64,000 bases of DNA, taken from contig JADHSV010000002.1 of assembly GCA_016776725.1 (NCBI GenBank), positions 26,086 through 90,085 on the forward strand. The letters are read 5' to 3'. Both the position numbers and the translations under genes were made by a program. The notes below the pieces were generated by a model. That model was not told the DNA's origin. It worked only from the letters and a program-made list of their open reading frames with translations, and made no database searches. The DNA comes from Rhodospirillales bacterium (GTDB lineage: Bacteria > Pseudomonadota > Alphaproteobacteria > Rhodospirillales > Shumkoniaceae). How positions within the stretch are numbered: position 1 is the stretch's first letter; every line of letters starts with the position of its first letter. Positions 32,196 to 41,288 of this stretch are shown piece by piece.

Positions 32196-32217
32196 ACATA
32201 TAAAGTTTTCTTTATGT
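32196..32217. promoter_or_regulatory. SahR-like operator upstream of ahcY
   Basis: ACATATAAAG-TTTT-CTTTATGT: the core ATAAAG-N4-CTTTAT is a dyad, 54 bp before the ahcY ATG. It resembles the ATAAAGATATCTTTAT type motif reported for the S-adenosylhomocysteine-responsive ArsR-family regulator SahR ahead of methionine-cycle genes. The regulator gene is not in this window, so the assignment is by motif and context only. Confidence 0.55.
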
Positions 32218-32227
32218 AGTGGCCAAC

Positions 32228-32244
32228 GAGGCTCGTTGAGCCTC
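32228..32244 (+). promoter_or_regulatory. Hairpin in the ahcY leader
   Basis: GAGGCT-CGTTG-AGCCTC; it overlaps a second dyad CAACGAG-G-CTCGTTG (32225-32239), and seven T residues begin 7-8 bases later. It could be a ptsI terminator, a leader attenuator or an operator; spacing of the T-run is not canonical. Confidence 0.4.
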
Positions 32245-32271
32245 TCGAACCTTTTTTTCTGGAGTAAACCA

Positions 32272-33669
32272 ATGAGTTCCGCCGAATACAAAGTCGCCGA
32301 CATTTCGCAGGCCGAATGGGGCCACAAGGAAATCGACATTGCCGAAACGGAAATGCCGGGCCTGATGGCGGTGCGCGAGGAAAATGCAGGCAGCCAGCCC
32401 CTGAAGGGCGCGCGCATTGCCGGATCGCTGCACATGACCATTCAGACGGCGGTTTTGATCGAGACCCTCGAAGCCCTTGGCGCGGAAGTCCGCTGGGCAT
32501 CGTGCAACATCTATTCGACCCAGGATCACGCGGCCGCCGCCATCGCCGACAACGGCACCCCGGTCTTCGCCTTCAAAGGCGAATCCCTGGAAGAATACTG
32601 GAACTTCACCCACAGGATTTTCGAGTGGTCCGACGGCGGAACGCCGAACATGATCCTCGATGACGGCGGCGACGCCACCCTCATGATTCACCTGGGAATT
32701 CGTGCCGAGAAGGATATCTCGGTTCTGGATAACCCGGGCAGCGAAGAAGAAGAGGTTCTGTTCGCCGCCATCAAAAAGCGGGTCGCGGAAAAACCCGGCT
32801 GGTATTCAGAAATCGCCAAGAACATCCGCGGCGTCACCGAGGAAACCACCACCGGCGTGCACCGGCTGTATCAGATGGAAGAAGACGGCCGCCTGCTGTT
32901 CCCCGCCTTCAACGTCAACGATTCGGTGACCAAGTCCAAGTTCGACAACCTGTACGGCTGCCGCGAAAGCCTGGTTGATGGCATCAAGCGCGCCACCGAC
33001 GTGATGGTTGCCGGCAAGGTCGGCGTGGTGTGCGGTTATGGCGACGTGGGCAAGGGCTCGGCCGCCAGCATGCGCAGCCAGGGCGCGCGCGTGCTCGTCA
33101 CCGAAATTGATCCCATCTGCGCCCTGCAGGCGTCCATGGAAGGCTACGAGGTGGTGACCATGGAGCAGGCCGCGCCCCAGGGCGACATATTCGTGACCAC
33201 CACCGGCAACAAGGACGTGATTACGCTGGAGCACATGCGCGAAATGAAGGATCGGGCCATTGTCTGCAATATCGGCCACTTCGACTCGGAAATTCAGATC
33301 GCGGCCCTGCGCAATTACAAATGGACCAACGTCAAACCGCAGGTCGATGAAATTGAATTCCCCGACGGCAAGCGCATCATCGTGCTGGCCGAGGGCCGCC
33401 TTGTTAACCTGGGCTGCGCCACGGGCCACCCCAGCTTTGTTATGAGCGCATCCTTCACCAACCAGGTGCTGGCCCAGATCGAACTGTGGGCCAACCCCGG
33501 AAAGTACGAAAACAAGGTCTACGTCCTGCCCAAGGAACTGGATGAAAAAGTCGCCACCCTGCACCTTGGCAAACTGGGCGTCACCCTGACCGAACTGACC
33601 AAGGAACAAGCCGACTACATCGGCGTCTCGGTCAACGGACCGTTCAAGCCGGAATACTACCGGTACTAA
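32272..33669 (+). CDS. ahcY: Adenosylhomocysteinase
   Basis: Hydrolyses S-adenosylhomocysteine to adenosine and homocysteine, keeping methylation going. 465 residues from the ATG of [10 protein letters not shown] with GGAG upstream. Family blocks: [38 protein letters not shown], the NAD-binding [16 protein letters not shown] and the C-terminal lysine of KPEYYRY. An upstream SahR-like dyad suggests control by the methionine cycle. Confidence 0.97.
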   Translation: MSSAEYKVADISQAEWGHKEIDIAETEMPGLMAVREENAGSQPLKGARIAGSLHMTIQTAVLIETLEALGAEVRWASCNIYSTQDHAAAAIADNGTPVFAFKGESLEEYWNFTHRIFEWSDGGTPNMILDDGGDATLMIHLGIRAEKDISVLDNPGSEEEEVLFAAIKKRVAEKPGWYSEIAKNIRGVTEETTTGVHRLYQMEEDGRLLFPAFNVNDSVTKSKFDNLYGCRESLVDGIKRATDVMVAGKVGVVCGYGDVGKGSAASMRSQGARVLVTEIDPICALQASMEGYEVVTMEQAAPQGDIFVTTTGNKDVITLEHMREMKDRAIVCNIGHFDSEIQIAALRNYKWTNVKPQVDEIEFPDGKRIIVLAEGRLVNLGCATGHPSFVMSASFTNQVLAQIELWANPGKYENKVYVLPKELDEKVATLHLGKLGVTLTELTKEQADYIGVSVNGPFKPEYYRY

Positions 33670-33683
33670 TCACCGCCACCTCA

Positions 33684-33706
33684 GCGCCGCGCATCCCGCG
33701 CGGCGC
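33684..33706 (+). terminator. GC-rich hairpin after ahcY
   Basis: 8-bp arms GCGCCGCG (33684-33691) and CGCGGCGC (33699-33706), 15 bp past the stop. No T-run, so termination is plausible but unproven. The 160-bp spacer to the DivL-like gene holds nothing else that I recognise. Confidence 0.4.
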
Positions 33707-33829
33707 CGCGCTCCGGCAAACCGAACCTATTTGGGTCGCCCTTGCGGCGTGGGGCGGGGCGGAATATGATCCGGGCGTGCCGATCAATATTCACCATTTT
33801 GCCGGGTTTTATCCGGCCTCTATCCGCTG

Positions 33830-36094
33830 ATGGACGCGGGCGTCGCCTTTCTTGTGGGCGCGGCCGCCACCGCCATTGTGGCCGCGCCCACGATTCTGGT
33901 GCTGCGGCGGCGTTACCTTGGTGAAAAAACCCGCCGCGCCGGCCGCTCCCACGACGCCGAGGTGGCGGATGAAATCCTTGCCGCCGCGCCGGTTGGTTTT
34001 CTGCTTTGGTATGGCGAAAACGAAGTTGTGCGCTGCTCGCGCCGCCTTGCCGTGCTGCTTGAACTGCCGGACGGGACCGATAGCGGCTATGGGGCGGTGC
34101 TGGCCTGTTTCAAGGGCGACACGGCGGACAGGCTGGATCGCAATGTGGGGAAATTGCGTCGCCATGGCCGCGGGTTCGACATATCGCTTGCGCTGGAGGG
34201 AAATGGCCGGACGGTTCAGGTGGTCGGCGTTCGCGCATTGCACGGCGACGACCGGACGGCAGCCGATGTTCTTTGGTTCCGTGACGTCACGGGCATAAAC
34301 GGCACGCCGGCGAACGGCCACAACAAGGCGGCGTCGCATGATTTGCGCGCCCTTGTTTCCGCGTTGCCCTTCCCGGCGTGGATCCGCGACGGCGAGGGCG
34401 CGGTTCATCTGGCCAACCGCGCCGCATCGGAAGCCGAGCAGCAACAAACCGAGACCGGTTTTACCTTGCTGTCCGCCGACGGCGTCGTGCTCGAGGTGTC
34501 GGAAGTTCCGCTGGGTGACGGCGCAACCACGCTGGGTCTGGCCCTGCCCGAGGCAAAGGCCGTGCCTGCGGTCGGAAAACATGGCGAAAATCAGGACGAT
34601 TGGTTCAGCATCCTTGAAACCCTGCCTATTCCCATAGCCCTTTTCGGCAAGGACACACGCCTGGCGTTCTCCAACCAGCGTTATGCGCAATTGTGGGAAC
34701 TGGACGCCGACTGGCTGGCCGCAGGCCCGCGAATGGGCGATCTGCTGGATCGCCTGCGCGAAACCCGCCGACTACCGGAAGTCCCCGACTACCCGGCCTT
34801 CTGCCGCGAACAACTGGCCCAGTTTTATGATCTGGACGGTCCCGCACAAACCATGATGCACCTGCCGGACGGATCGACCTTGCGCAGCGTCGTCAGTCCC
34901 CGTCCGGGCGGCGGATTGGTGGTTGCCTATGAGGATTTGTCCGAGCGCCTGTCCCTCGAACGATCGCTCAACGAATTGAATGCCGTTCAGCGCGAGACGC
35001 TGGATAATCTGTTTGAAGGCATCGCCGTTTTCGGCGGTGACGGGCGGCTGCGCCTTCACAATCCCGCGTTCAGGGAGCTTTGGGAACTGGGCCGCGACGC
35101 ACCCGCCGCAGGTATTCATGTTTCCGCCTTCGTCCAGAAGGCGGTTTCGTTCCTGCCCGATGACGGCCCGTCCGATGGTACGGATGTTCTGACCAGCGGC
35201 GGGCTCATGAGCCGCGAGCCCAAGAACGGGAGGATATCCCGGGCCGATGGGCGGGTTCTCGAATACGCCACCGTTCCCCTGCCGGACGGCGCCGTGCTGG
35301 TCAGCTTTCTCGACGTGACCGACGACGCCAAGGTCGAGCGGGCGTTGCGCCAGCGGGCCGAGGCCCTGGACGCCGCCAACCGCCTGAAGTCCGAATTCAT
35401 CGCCAACGTTTCCTATGAAATCCGAACACCGCTGACCACGCTGAGCGGCTTTGCCGAAATCCTGACCGAACAATATTTCGGCGAATTGAACCGCCGCCAG
35501 ATGGAATACGCCCACGGCATCGTGGAAACCTCGCGCTCGCTGATGTCGGTGGTTGGCGACATTCTCGATCTGGCGGGCATCGAGGCGGGCATGATGGCGT
35601 TGGAACTGGATACCGTCGATGTCCACACGCTGTTGGCCGGAATTCTGAAACTGGTTCGCCAGCGGGCGCGTAAAAGGAACCTCAAGATCGAGTTTGATTG
35701 CCCGCCCGATATCGGCTGGATCGTCGCCGACGAACGCCGCCTGAAGCAGGTGTTTTTTAACCTGATGAGCAACGCGGTGCGGTTTACGCCGCGCAAGGGG
35801 CGCGTTGGGTTGAGCGCCAAACGCAAGGGCGGCGAGGTGATCATCGCCGTTTCCGATAGCGGCCCCGGAATCGAGCGCAGCGAGATCGAGCGGCTGACCC
35901 AGCCCTTTGAGCGCGGAACGGCCGGTGAAGCCGATGGCCAGGGCGCCGGCCTTGGGTTGTCGCTGGTCAGCCGCTTTATCGAACTGCATGACGGCAACGT
36001 GGAAATCCGGTCGGCGAGCGGCCGCGGAACCACCGTGACGTGCCGTTTGCCCACCGGCGAAGCCGCCGCGGAAAGTCACGCGGGGCCGTCATGA
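33830..36094 (+). CDS. divL: DivL-like PAS sensor kinase with tyrosine at the H-box
   Basis: 754 residues: N-terminal membrane segment (about 4-24), several PAS-type regions, then a kinase core. The H-box reads FIANVSYEIRTPLTTLSGF, so Tyr529 replaces the phospho-acceptor His, as in Caulobacter DivL (Tyr550). The ATPase domain keeps its N-box (FFNLMSNAVRFTP), DSGPGIERSE and GAGLGLSLVSRF, so nucleotide binding looks intact. DivL in Caulobacter is a pseudokinase-like regulator of CckA that reads DivK. Followed by tsaE with a 4-base overlap and then amgK-murU, an order shared with Caulobacter-type genomes, which supports orthology. Whether Tyr is phosphorylated cannot be read from sequence. Confidence 0.85.
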   Translation: MDAGVAFLVGAAATAIVAAPTILVLRRRYLGEKTRRAGRSHDAEVADEILAAAPVGFLLWYGENEVVRCSRRLAVLLELPDGTDSGYGAVLACFKGDTADRLDRNVGKLRRHGRGFDISLALEGNGRTVQVVGVRALHGDDRTAADVLWFRDVTGINGTPANGHNKAASHDLRALVSALPFPAWIRDGEGAVHLANRAASEAEQQQTETGFTLLSADGVVLEVSEVPLGDGATTLGLALPEAKAVPAVGKHGENQDDWFSILETLPIPIALFGKDTRLAFSNQRYAQLWELDADWLAAGPRMGDLLDRLRETRRLPEVPDYPAFCREQLAQFYDLDGPAQTMMHLPDGSTLRSVVSPRPGGGLVVAYEDLSERLSLERSLNELNAVQRETLDNLFEGIAVFGGDGRLRLHNPAFRELWELGRDAPAAGIHVSAFVQKAVSFLPDDGPSDGTDVLTSGGLMSREPKNGRISRADGRVLEYATVPLPDGAVLVSFLDVTDDAKVERALRQRAEALDAANRLKSEFIANVSYEIRTPLTTLSGFAEILTEQYFGELNRRQMEYAHGIVETSRSLMSVVGDILDLAGIEAGMMALELDTVDVHTLLAGILKLVRQRARKRNLKIEFDCPPDIGWIVADERRLKQVFFNLMSNAVRFTPRKGRVGLSAKRKGGEVIIAVSDSGPGIERSEIERLTQPFERGTAGEADGQGAGLGLSLVSRFIELHDGNVEIRSASGRGTTVTCRLPTGEAAAESHAGPS

Positions 36095-36561
36095 CGGCGA
36101 CGCTTGAGACGCACCTGCCGGACCCATCCGCCACCGAGGCCCTGGGCCGCGCATTGGCCAGGATCGCCCGCCCCGGAGATGTCATCGCCCTTTGGGGTGA
36201 TCTGGGAACCGGAAAAACCGTCTTCGCCAGAGCCTTCATTCGCACCCTGGGTAATCCGGAAGAGGAAGTTCCCAGCCCCACCTTCACCCTGGTCCAGACC
36301 TATGATTTCGAGGAAGGCACGATCCACCATTTCGACGCCTACCGGCTCGAGCAGCCGGAAGAGGCGTTCGAGCTGGGCATCGAGGACGCTTTTTGCGACG
36401 GAATATCCCTGATCGAATGGCCCGGACGCCTGGGATCACTGCTGCCGACCGGGCGGCTGGATTTGGAACTATTGCACGGCGAAGAGGCACAGTCGCGGCG
36501 CGCCGTCCTGTCCGGGCCGCCGAAATGGCTGCAACGGGTGAAAGAGGCCGGGGTTGCCTGA
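36091..36561 (+). CDS. tsaE: tRNA threonylcarbamoyladenosine synthesis ATPase TsaE
   Basis: Works with TsaB and TsaD to form t6A37 in ANN-decoding tRNAs. 156 residues, usual size. P-loop GDLGTGKTVFARAF, the PSPTFTLVQTY switch and HHFDAYRLEQPEEAFELG, then LIEWPGRLG. The start ATG overlaps the divL stop (ATGA), and a longer upstream open frame lies inside divL and is not used. Confidence 0.95.
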   Translation: MTATLETHLPDPSATEALGRALARIARPGDVIALWGDLGTGKTVFARAFIRTLGNPEEEVPSPTFTLVQTYDFEEGTIHHFDAYRLEQPEEAFELGIEDAFCDGISLIEWPGRLGSLLPTGRLDLELLHGEEAQSRRAVLSGPPKWLQRVKEAGVA

Positions 36562-37561
36562 TTTGAAACGATCACGGCACATCGAAGAATTTCTGCAACG
36601 CGCCGGATGGGGCGACGCCGTGCGCCAGCCTCTTGCGGGTGACGCATCCTTTCGCCGTTACGTTCGCTTGCTTGGCGGGCCACGCCCGGCCCTGCTGATG
36701 GACGCGCCGCCGCCCAAGGAAAACGTCGGGGCCTTTTCCAGGGTGGCCCGGCATTTACTGGCCCTGGGCTTCAGCGCGCCGGAAATTCTGGCCGAAGATG
36801 GCGAAGCGGGGTTGCTGATCATTGAGGATTTCGGCGACGCGACATTCGCCACCATGCTGGCCGACGGACACGATGAAAACGCGCTGTACGAGCTTGCCGT
36901 CGATGTATTGGTCGAACTTCACAAGGGCGCGCCAAACCGCATCGTGCCATCCGGGCTTGCCCGCTATGACGACGAAGCGCTTCTGAGCGAGGCCTTCCTG
37001 CTGACCGACTGGTACATGCCCTCGGTTCTGGGCCGACTGACGTCACCCGGTTTGCGCCAAGGCTACGCCGAAAGCTGGATGCGGGTCTTTTGTCACGTTC
37101 ACGACCCGGAACCGACGCTGGTTCTCAGGGATTACCACATTGACAACCTTATGATCTTGCCTGAACGCAATGGCGTTGCTTCGTGCGGATTGCTGGATTT
37201 CCAGGACGCGCTGGCGGGTTCGGCCGCCTATGATCTGATGTCGCTTGTGGAAGACGCCCGGCGTGACATCGACCCTGGCCTGGCGGCGCATATCCGGGCC
37301 CGTTACGAGGCCGCGTTCCCGGGCCTTGACCGCGCCCGTTTCGGCAACGCGTTCGCCGTTCTGGCGGCGCAACGCCATGCCAAGGTGATCGGCATTTTCA
37401 CTCGGTTGTGGCTGCGCGACGGCAAGCCGTACTATCTTGTTCATATTCCCAGACTTTGGGGCCTTCTGGAGCGTGCTCTGGAGCACCCGGCCCTGGAGCC
37501 TGTCGCCAATTGGATTTCGGCCAATCTGCCGCCGCAAAACAGAAGGGTCCCGGAACAATGA
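36554..37561 (+). CDS. amgK: Anomeric MurNAc/GlcNAc kinase-type phosphotransferase
   Basis: Aminoglycoside-phosphotransferase fold, 335 residues, TTG start (MPDLKRSRH) with GAGG upstream, overlapping tsaE by 8 bases. Visible: GDASFRRYVRL, LLIIEDFGDATFATML, the catalytic LRDYHIDNLMIL and metal-binding GLLDFQDALAG. AmgK phosphorylates MurNAc and GlcNAc at C1 so that the next gene product, MurU, can make UDP-MurNAc, bypassing fosfomycin-sensitive synthesis in Pseudomonas and Caulobacter. The amgK-murU pair strongly supports that role here. Confidence 0.88.
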   Translation: MPDLKRSRHIEEFLQRAGWGDAVRQPLAGDASFRRYVRLLGGPRPALLMDAPPPKENVGAFSRVARHLLALGFSAPEILAEDGEAGLLIIEDFGDATFATMLADGHDENALYELAVDVLVELHKGAPNRIVPSGLARYDDEALLSEAFLLTDWYMPSVLGRLTSPGLRQGYAESWMRVFCHVHDPEPTLVLRDYHIDNLMILPERNGVASCGLLDFQDALAGSAAYDLMSLVEDARRDIDPGLAAHIRARYEAAFPGLDRARFGNAFAVLAAQRHAKVIGIFTRLWLRDGKPYYLVHIPRLWGLLERALEHPALEPVANWISANLPPQNRRVPEQ

Positions 37562-38331
37562 TTAACGATGATCGCAACAAACCCCTGCGCAGATCCGATG
37601 TCGACGTCCCCAGGCGCGCCATGGTCATGGCCGCCGGCTTCGGAACCCGCATGCGGCCCCTGACGGAAATGCTGCCCAAGCCTTTGATCGAGGTTGGCGG
37701 CAGGGCCATGATCGACCGCACCCTCGACCGTTTGGAGGAAGACGGCGTCGAGAAGGTTGTCGTCAATGTTCACCATCTGGGGCACCTGATCGAACAGCAT
37801 CTGCGAAAACGTGAAGCCCCCGAGATCGTCTTTTCCCCGGAAGAGGAAATCCTCAACACCGGCGGCGGCATCAAAAACGCGCTTCCCCTGTTGGGAGATG
37901 ATCCTTTTCTCGTCGCCAATTCGGATATCATGTGGCTGAACGGACCCACCTCGACACTGCAGGATCTGGCGGGCATCTGGGACGACGAAAAAATGGACGG
38001 CTTGCTGCTTCTTCATCCCACCGTCGAGGCCTATGGATATTCGGGCATGGGTGATTTCTGCGTCGATCCGGTTGGCGTGCTTTCGTGGCGGCCCGAGCGG
38101 GAATTGGCGCCTTATTTGTTCGCCGGCGTGCAAATCCTGCATCCCCGGTTTTTCGATGGCGCGCCGGACGGCCCCTTCCCGGTCACCGAGCTGTATACCC
38201 GGGCCATGGAAAACGAACGCCTGCATGGCATGGTTCACGAAGGCGAATGGTTCCATATCGGTTCGCCGGACGGGCTGGCGGAAGCCGAAGCCTACCTGCG
38301 CGAACGATACGCCGGGGTCCGAAAGCGGTGA
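37558..38331 (+). CDS. murU: MurNAc-1-phosphate uridylyltransferase-type nucleotidyltransferase
   Basis: 257 residues, ATG overlapping the amgK stop by 4 bases. Nucleotidyltransferase fold with MVMAAGFGTRMRPLTEMLPKPLIEVGG at the N-terminus, EEEILNTGGGIKNALPLL and FLVANSDIMW. It transfers uridylate to MurNAc-1-phosphate made by AmgK in cell-wall recycling. An open frame begins 150 bp further upstream but lies inside amgK. The gene ends in an overlap with addB (GTGA). Confidence 0.9.
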   Translation: MINDDRNKPLRRSDVDVPRRAMVMAAGFGTRMRPLTEMLPKPLIEVGGRAMIDRTLDRLEEDGVEKVVVNVHHLGHLIEQHLRKREAPEIVFSPEEEILNTGGGIKNALPLLGDDPFLVANSDIMWLNGPTSTLQDLAGIWDDEKMDGLLLLHPTVEAYGYSGMGDFCVDPVGVLSWRPERELAPYLFAGVQILHPRFFDGAPDGPFPVTELYTRAMENERLHGMVHEGEWFHIGSPDGLAEAEAYLRERYAGVRKR

Positions 38332-41288
38332 GCAGCGCCCGGACGGGTCTGTATTCAATCCCGGCGGGCACGCCGTTCGCGGACGCTTTGGCCGACGGCA
38401 TTCTTGCCCAAACCGGCGGCAAACCGGAAAATCTGGCCGAATTTCGTATTTTGCTGCCCACACGACGGGCCTGCCGGGCCTTGCGCGACGCCTTCCTGCG
38501 CTGCGGCAACGGCGCACCCATGCTGCTTCCGCGCCTCATGCCTCTGGGCGACATGGACGAGGACGAGCTGGCCATATCGGACGGCGCCGATCTGGGCCAT
38601 GGCGATCTCGATTTGGCCGATTTTGCACAAGACATCCCGCCGGCCATTCCCGGACTTCGCCGCCGCGTTCTTCTGGCCCGCATGGTTCTGGCCATGGCGC
38701 GCGGCGACACCACGCCCGAACAGGCGATCCATCTGGCCGCCGAACTGGGCAGATTGCTCGATCAGGTTCATACCGAGGGGCTGGGCTTCGATGCGCTGGC
38801 TCGTCTGGTGCCAGCGGAATTCGCCGCCCACTGGCAGATCACCCTTGAATTCCTCACCATTCTGAGCACGCAGTGGCCCAAGGTGCTGGACGCCGAAGGC
38901 TGTGTTGATGCGGCCCAGCGCCGAAACCTGCTGCTGGCCGCACAGGCGCAAGCCTGGCGGCGTAATCCGCCCGACACGCCCATCATCGCGGCCGGATCAA
39001 CCGGCAGCATTCCGGCAACGGCGGAGTTGCTGGAAGTTATCGCCGGTCTGCCTCAGGGGTGCGTTGTTCTGCCCGGTCTGGATGTCCATGCCGATGACGA
39101 TCTGCGCGCGCGCTACGAACCCACCCATCCGCAATTCGGCATGGCCCGGCTGCTTGACCGATTGGGCATTGGGCCGGGCGAGGTGGCCCCTTGGCCCGCC
39201 CCCAACTTCACCGCCGGCGCAACCGAACGGGCGCGGCTGGCGTTTGCCGCCATGCACCCGGCGGGGGCGACCCATCGCTGGCACGAAGCCGAACCGTTCG
39301 GCGCCGAAAGTCTGGACGGCGTATCGCGGATCGATTGTCCGGGACCGCGCGAGGAAGCGGGCGTCGTTGCCTTATTGATGCGTCAGGTTCTGGAAACAGA
39401 CGGCGCGGATGCGGCCCTGGTGACGCCGGATCGCAGCCTGGCCCGCCGGGTTGCGTCGGAATTGCGGCGCTGGGATATCGAGGTTGACGATTCGGCCGGT
39501 CTTCCCCTGGCCCAAACCCCCACCGCCGCCTTCTTGCGGCTTATCGCCGACATGGCCGCACAGGGATTTGCGCCGGTCCCGACCCTGGCCGCGTTAAAGC
39601 ATCCACTGGCGGCTTGCGGGCGCGCGCCCGCCGCCTGCCGCGCCGAAGTGCGCCGATTGGAGATTGCAGCACTTCGGGGCGCGCGTCCGGCCTCGGGCCT
39701 GTCGGGATTGCGCGCCGTTCTCGGCGACGAGGTTTCGTCCTTCGCCGATTTTTTCGATTCCCTTGAGACCGCCTGTGCACCTTTCTACGAACTGGTGAGC
39801 CGCCCGCGCGCCGAAACCTCGGCTTTGACCGACGCGCTGATCCACATGGCCGAAGCCCTGGCGGCAACCGATGAAGAAGAGGGCGCGCTTAGGCTTTGGG
39901 TCGGCGAAGGGGGCGGGGCGGCGGCCGCTTTCGTCGCCGAATTGCGCGACGCGGCCCACGATCTGGGCGAAATCAATGCCGCCCATTTCCCGGCGCTGCT
40001 GGACGCCCTGATGTCCGGTTCGGTTGTCCGCCCGGTGTTTGGCGCCCATCCGCGGCTTCATATCTGGGGTCCGTTGGAAGCGCGGCTTCAGCAAACCGGC
40101 GTGCTGATTCTGGGCGGCCTGAACGAGGGAACGTGGCCGCCCGAAACCCATGCGGGGCCATGGATGAGCCGCCCCATGATGGCGTCCTTCGGTTTGCCCC
40201 TGCCCGAACGCAGGATCGGTCTGGCGGCCCACGACTTCGCCCAGGCTTTTTGCGCCTCTCGCGTGGTGCTGACGCGGGCCACCCGCGTGGAAGGCACGCC
40301 GACGGTTCCCTGCCGCTGGCTGCTGCGTCTGGAAACCCTGCTGGAAAGTTCGGGCATCAGGGATGCGTTAAAGGCGGACGTTCGCCCGCTTGGCTGGTTC
40401 GAGTGCCTGGATTTTGCGAACGTCGCCACACCCGTAAGCGCGCCCGCGCCACGCCCGCCCATCGAAGACCGCCCGCGTCGGCTGTCGGTCACGCGCATCG
40501 AGACCTGGATCAGAGACCCCTATTCCATATTCGCCCGCAATATCCTGAAACTCGAGCCGCTGGACGCCATTGACGCCGATCCGGCAGCGGCTGAACGCGG
40601 CATCGTCGTCCACGGCGCACTGGAGGAATTCACGCGCGAGTTTGAAGGCGAACTTCCGCCCGACGCCCTCGAAAAATTGTTGGAAATCGGCGAGCGGCAT
40701 TTTGGGCGCGCGGCCTCGCGCCCCGGCGTTCTGGCCTTCTGGTGGCCGCGTTTTATGCGTCTGGCCGAATGGTTTGTTGATTACGAAAGGGCGCGCCGCG
40801 CCGCCGGATACCGCGTTGCGGCGACCGAGGCCGACGCAAAACTTGAAATCGGCGCCTTCACCCTGACCGGGCGGGCCGACCGTCTGGATCGTTCGCCGGA
40901 TGGCGGTCTGGCCATCGTCGATTACAAAACCGGGCAGACGCCGACCTGGAAACAGGTGAAAAGCGGGCTGGCCCCGCAATTGTCCCTGGAAGCCGCCATG
41001 GCGGCGAAGGGGGCGTTCGGGGGTGTTGATGCAGGCGCGGTGGCCGAACTGATTTATCTGCGCCTGACCGGCGGGCGCAAACCCGGCGAGGCGAAAGTCC
41101 AGAACAAGGAAATCGACGAGATCGCCGCCGACGCGTATTCAGGTCTGGTCCGGCGCATCGCCGCGTTCGACGATCCGGCCACCCCGTATCTGTCCCGCCC
41201 GAGTCCCATGTTCGCCCGCGCCTACGGCGATTACGATCATTTGGCCCGGGTCAAGGAATGGGTGAGCGGCGAAGGGGGCGATGAATGA
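38328..41288 (+). CDS. addB: Double-strand break repair protein AddB
   Basis: Second subunit of the AddAB helicase-nuclease, 986 residues from the GTG that overlaps the murU stop. The N-terminal region is helicase-like without a recognisable Walker A, as expected for this class; FRILLPTRRACRALRDAFL opens the fold. The C-terminal RecB-type nuclease has GLAIVDYKTGQTPTWKQ carrying the catalytic Asp and Lys. Long in-frame extension upstream belongs to murU. ATG of addA overlaps the end by 4 bases. Confidence 0.93.
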   Translation: MSSARTGLYSIPAGTPFADALADGILAQTGGKPENLAEFRILLPTRRACRALRDAFLRCGNGAPMLLPRLMPLGDMDEDELAISDGADLGHGDLDLADFAQDIPPAIPGLRRRVLLARMVLAMARGDTTPEQAIHLAAELGRLLDQVHTEGLGFDALARLVPAEFAAHWQITLEFLTILSTQWPKVLDAEGCVDAAQRRNLLLAAQAQAWRRNPPDTPIIAAGSTGSIPATAELLEVIAGLPQGCVVLPGLDVHADDDLRARYEPTHPQFGMARLLDRLGIGPGEVAPWPAPNFTAGATERARLAFAAMHPAGATHRWHEAEPFGAESLDGVSRIDCPGPREEAGVVALLMRQVLETDGADAALVTPDRSLARRVASELRRWDIEVDDSAGLPLAQTPTAAFLRLIADMAAQGFAPVPTLAALKHPLAACGRAPAACRAEVRRLEIAALRGARPASGLSGLRAVLGDEVSSFADFFDSLETACAPFYELVSRPRAETSALTDALIHMAEALAATDEEEGALRLWVGEGGGAAAAFVAELRDAAHDLGEINAAHFPALLDALMSGSVVRPVFGAHPRLHIWGPLEARLQQTGVLILGGLNEGTWPPETHAGPWMSRPMMASFGLPLPERRIGLAAHDFAQAFCASRVVLTRATRVEGTPTVPCRWLLRLETLLESSGIRDALKADVRPLGWFECLDFANVATPVSAPAPRPPIEDRPRRLSVTRIETWIRDPYSIFARNILKLEPLDAIDADPAAAERGIVVHGALEEFTREFEGELPPDALEKLLEIGERHFGRAASRPGVLAFWWPRFMRLAEWFVDYERARRAAGYRVAATEADAKLEIGAFTLTGRADRLDRSPDGGLAIVDYKTGQTPTWKQVKSGLAPQLSLEAAMAAKGAFGGVDAGAVAELIYLRLTGGRKPGEAKVQNKEIDEIAADAYSGLVRRIAAFDDPATPYLSRPSPMFARAYGDYDHLARVKEWVSGEGGDE

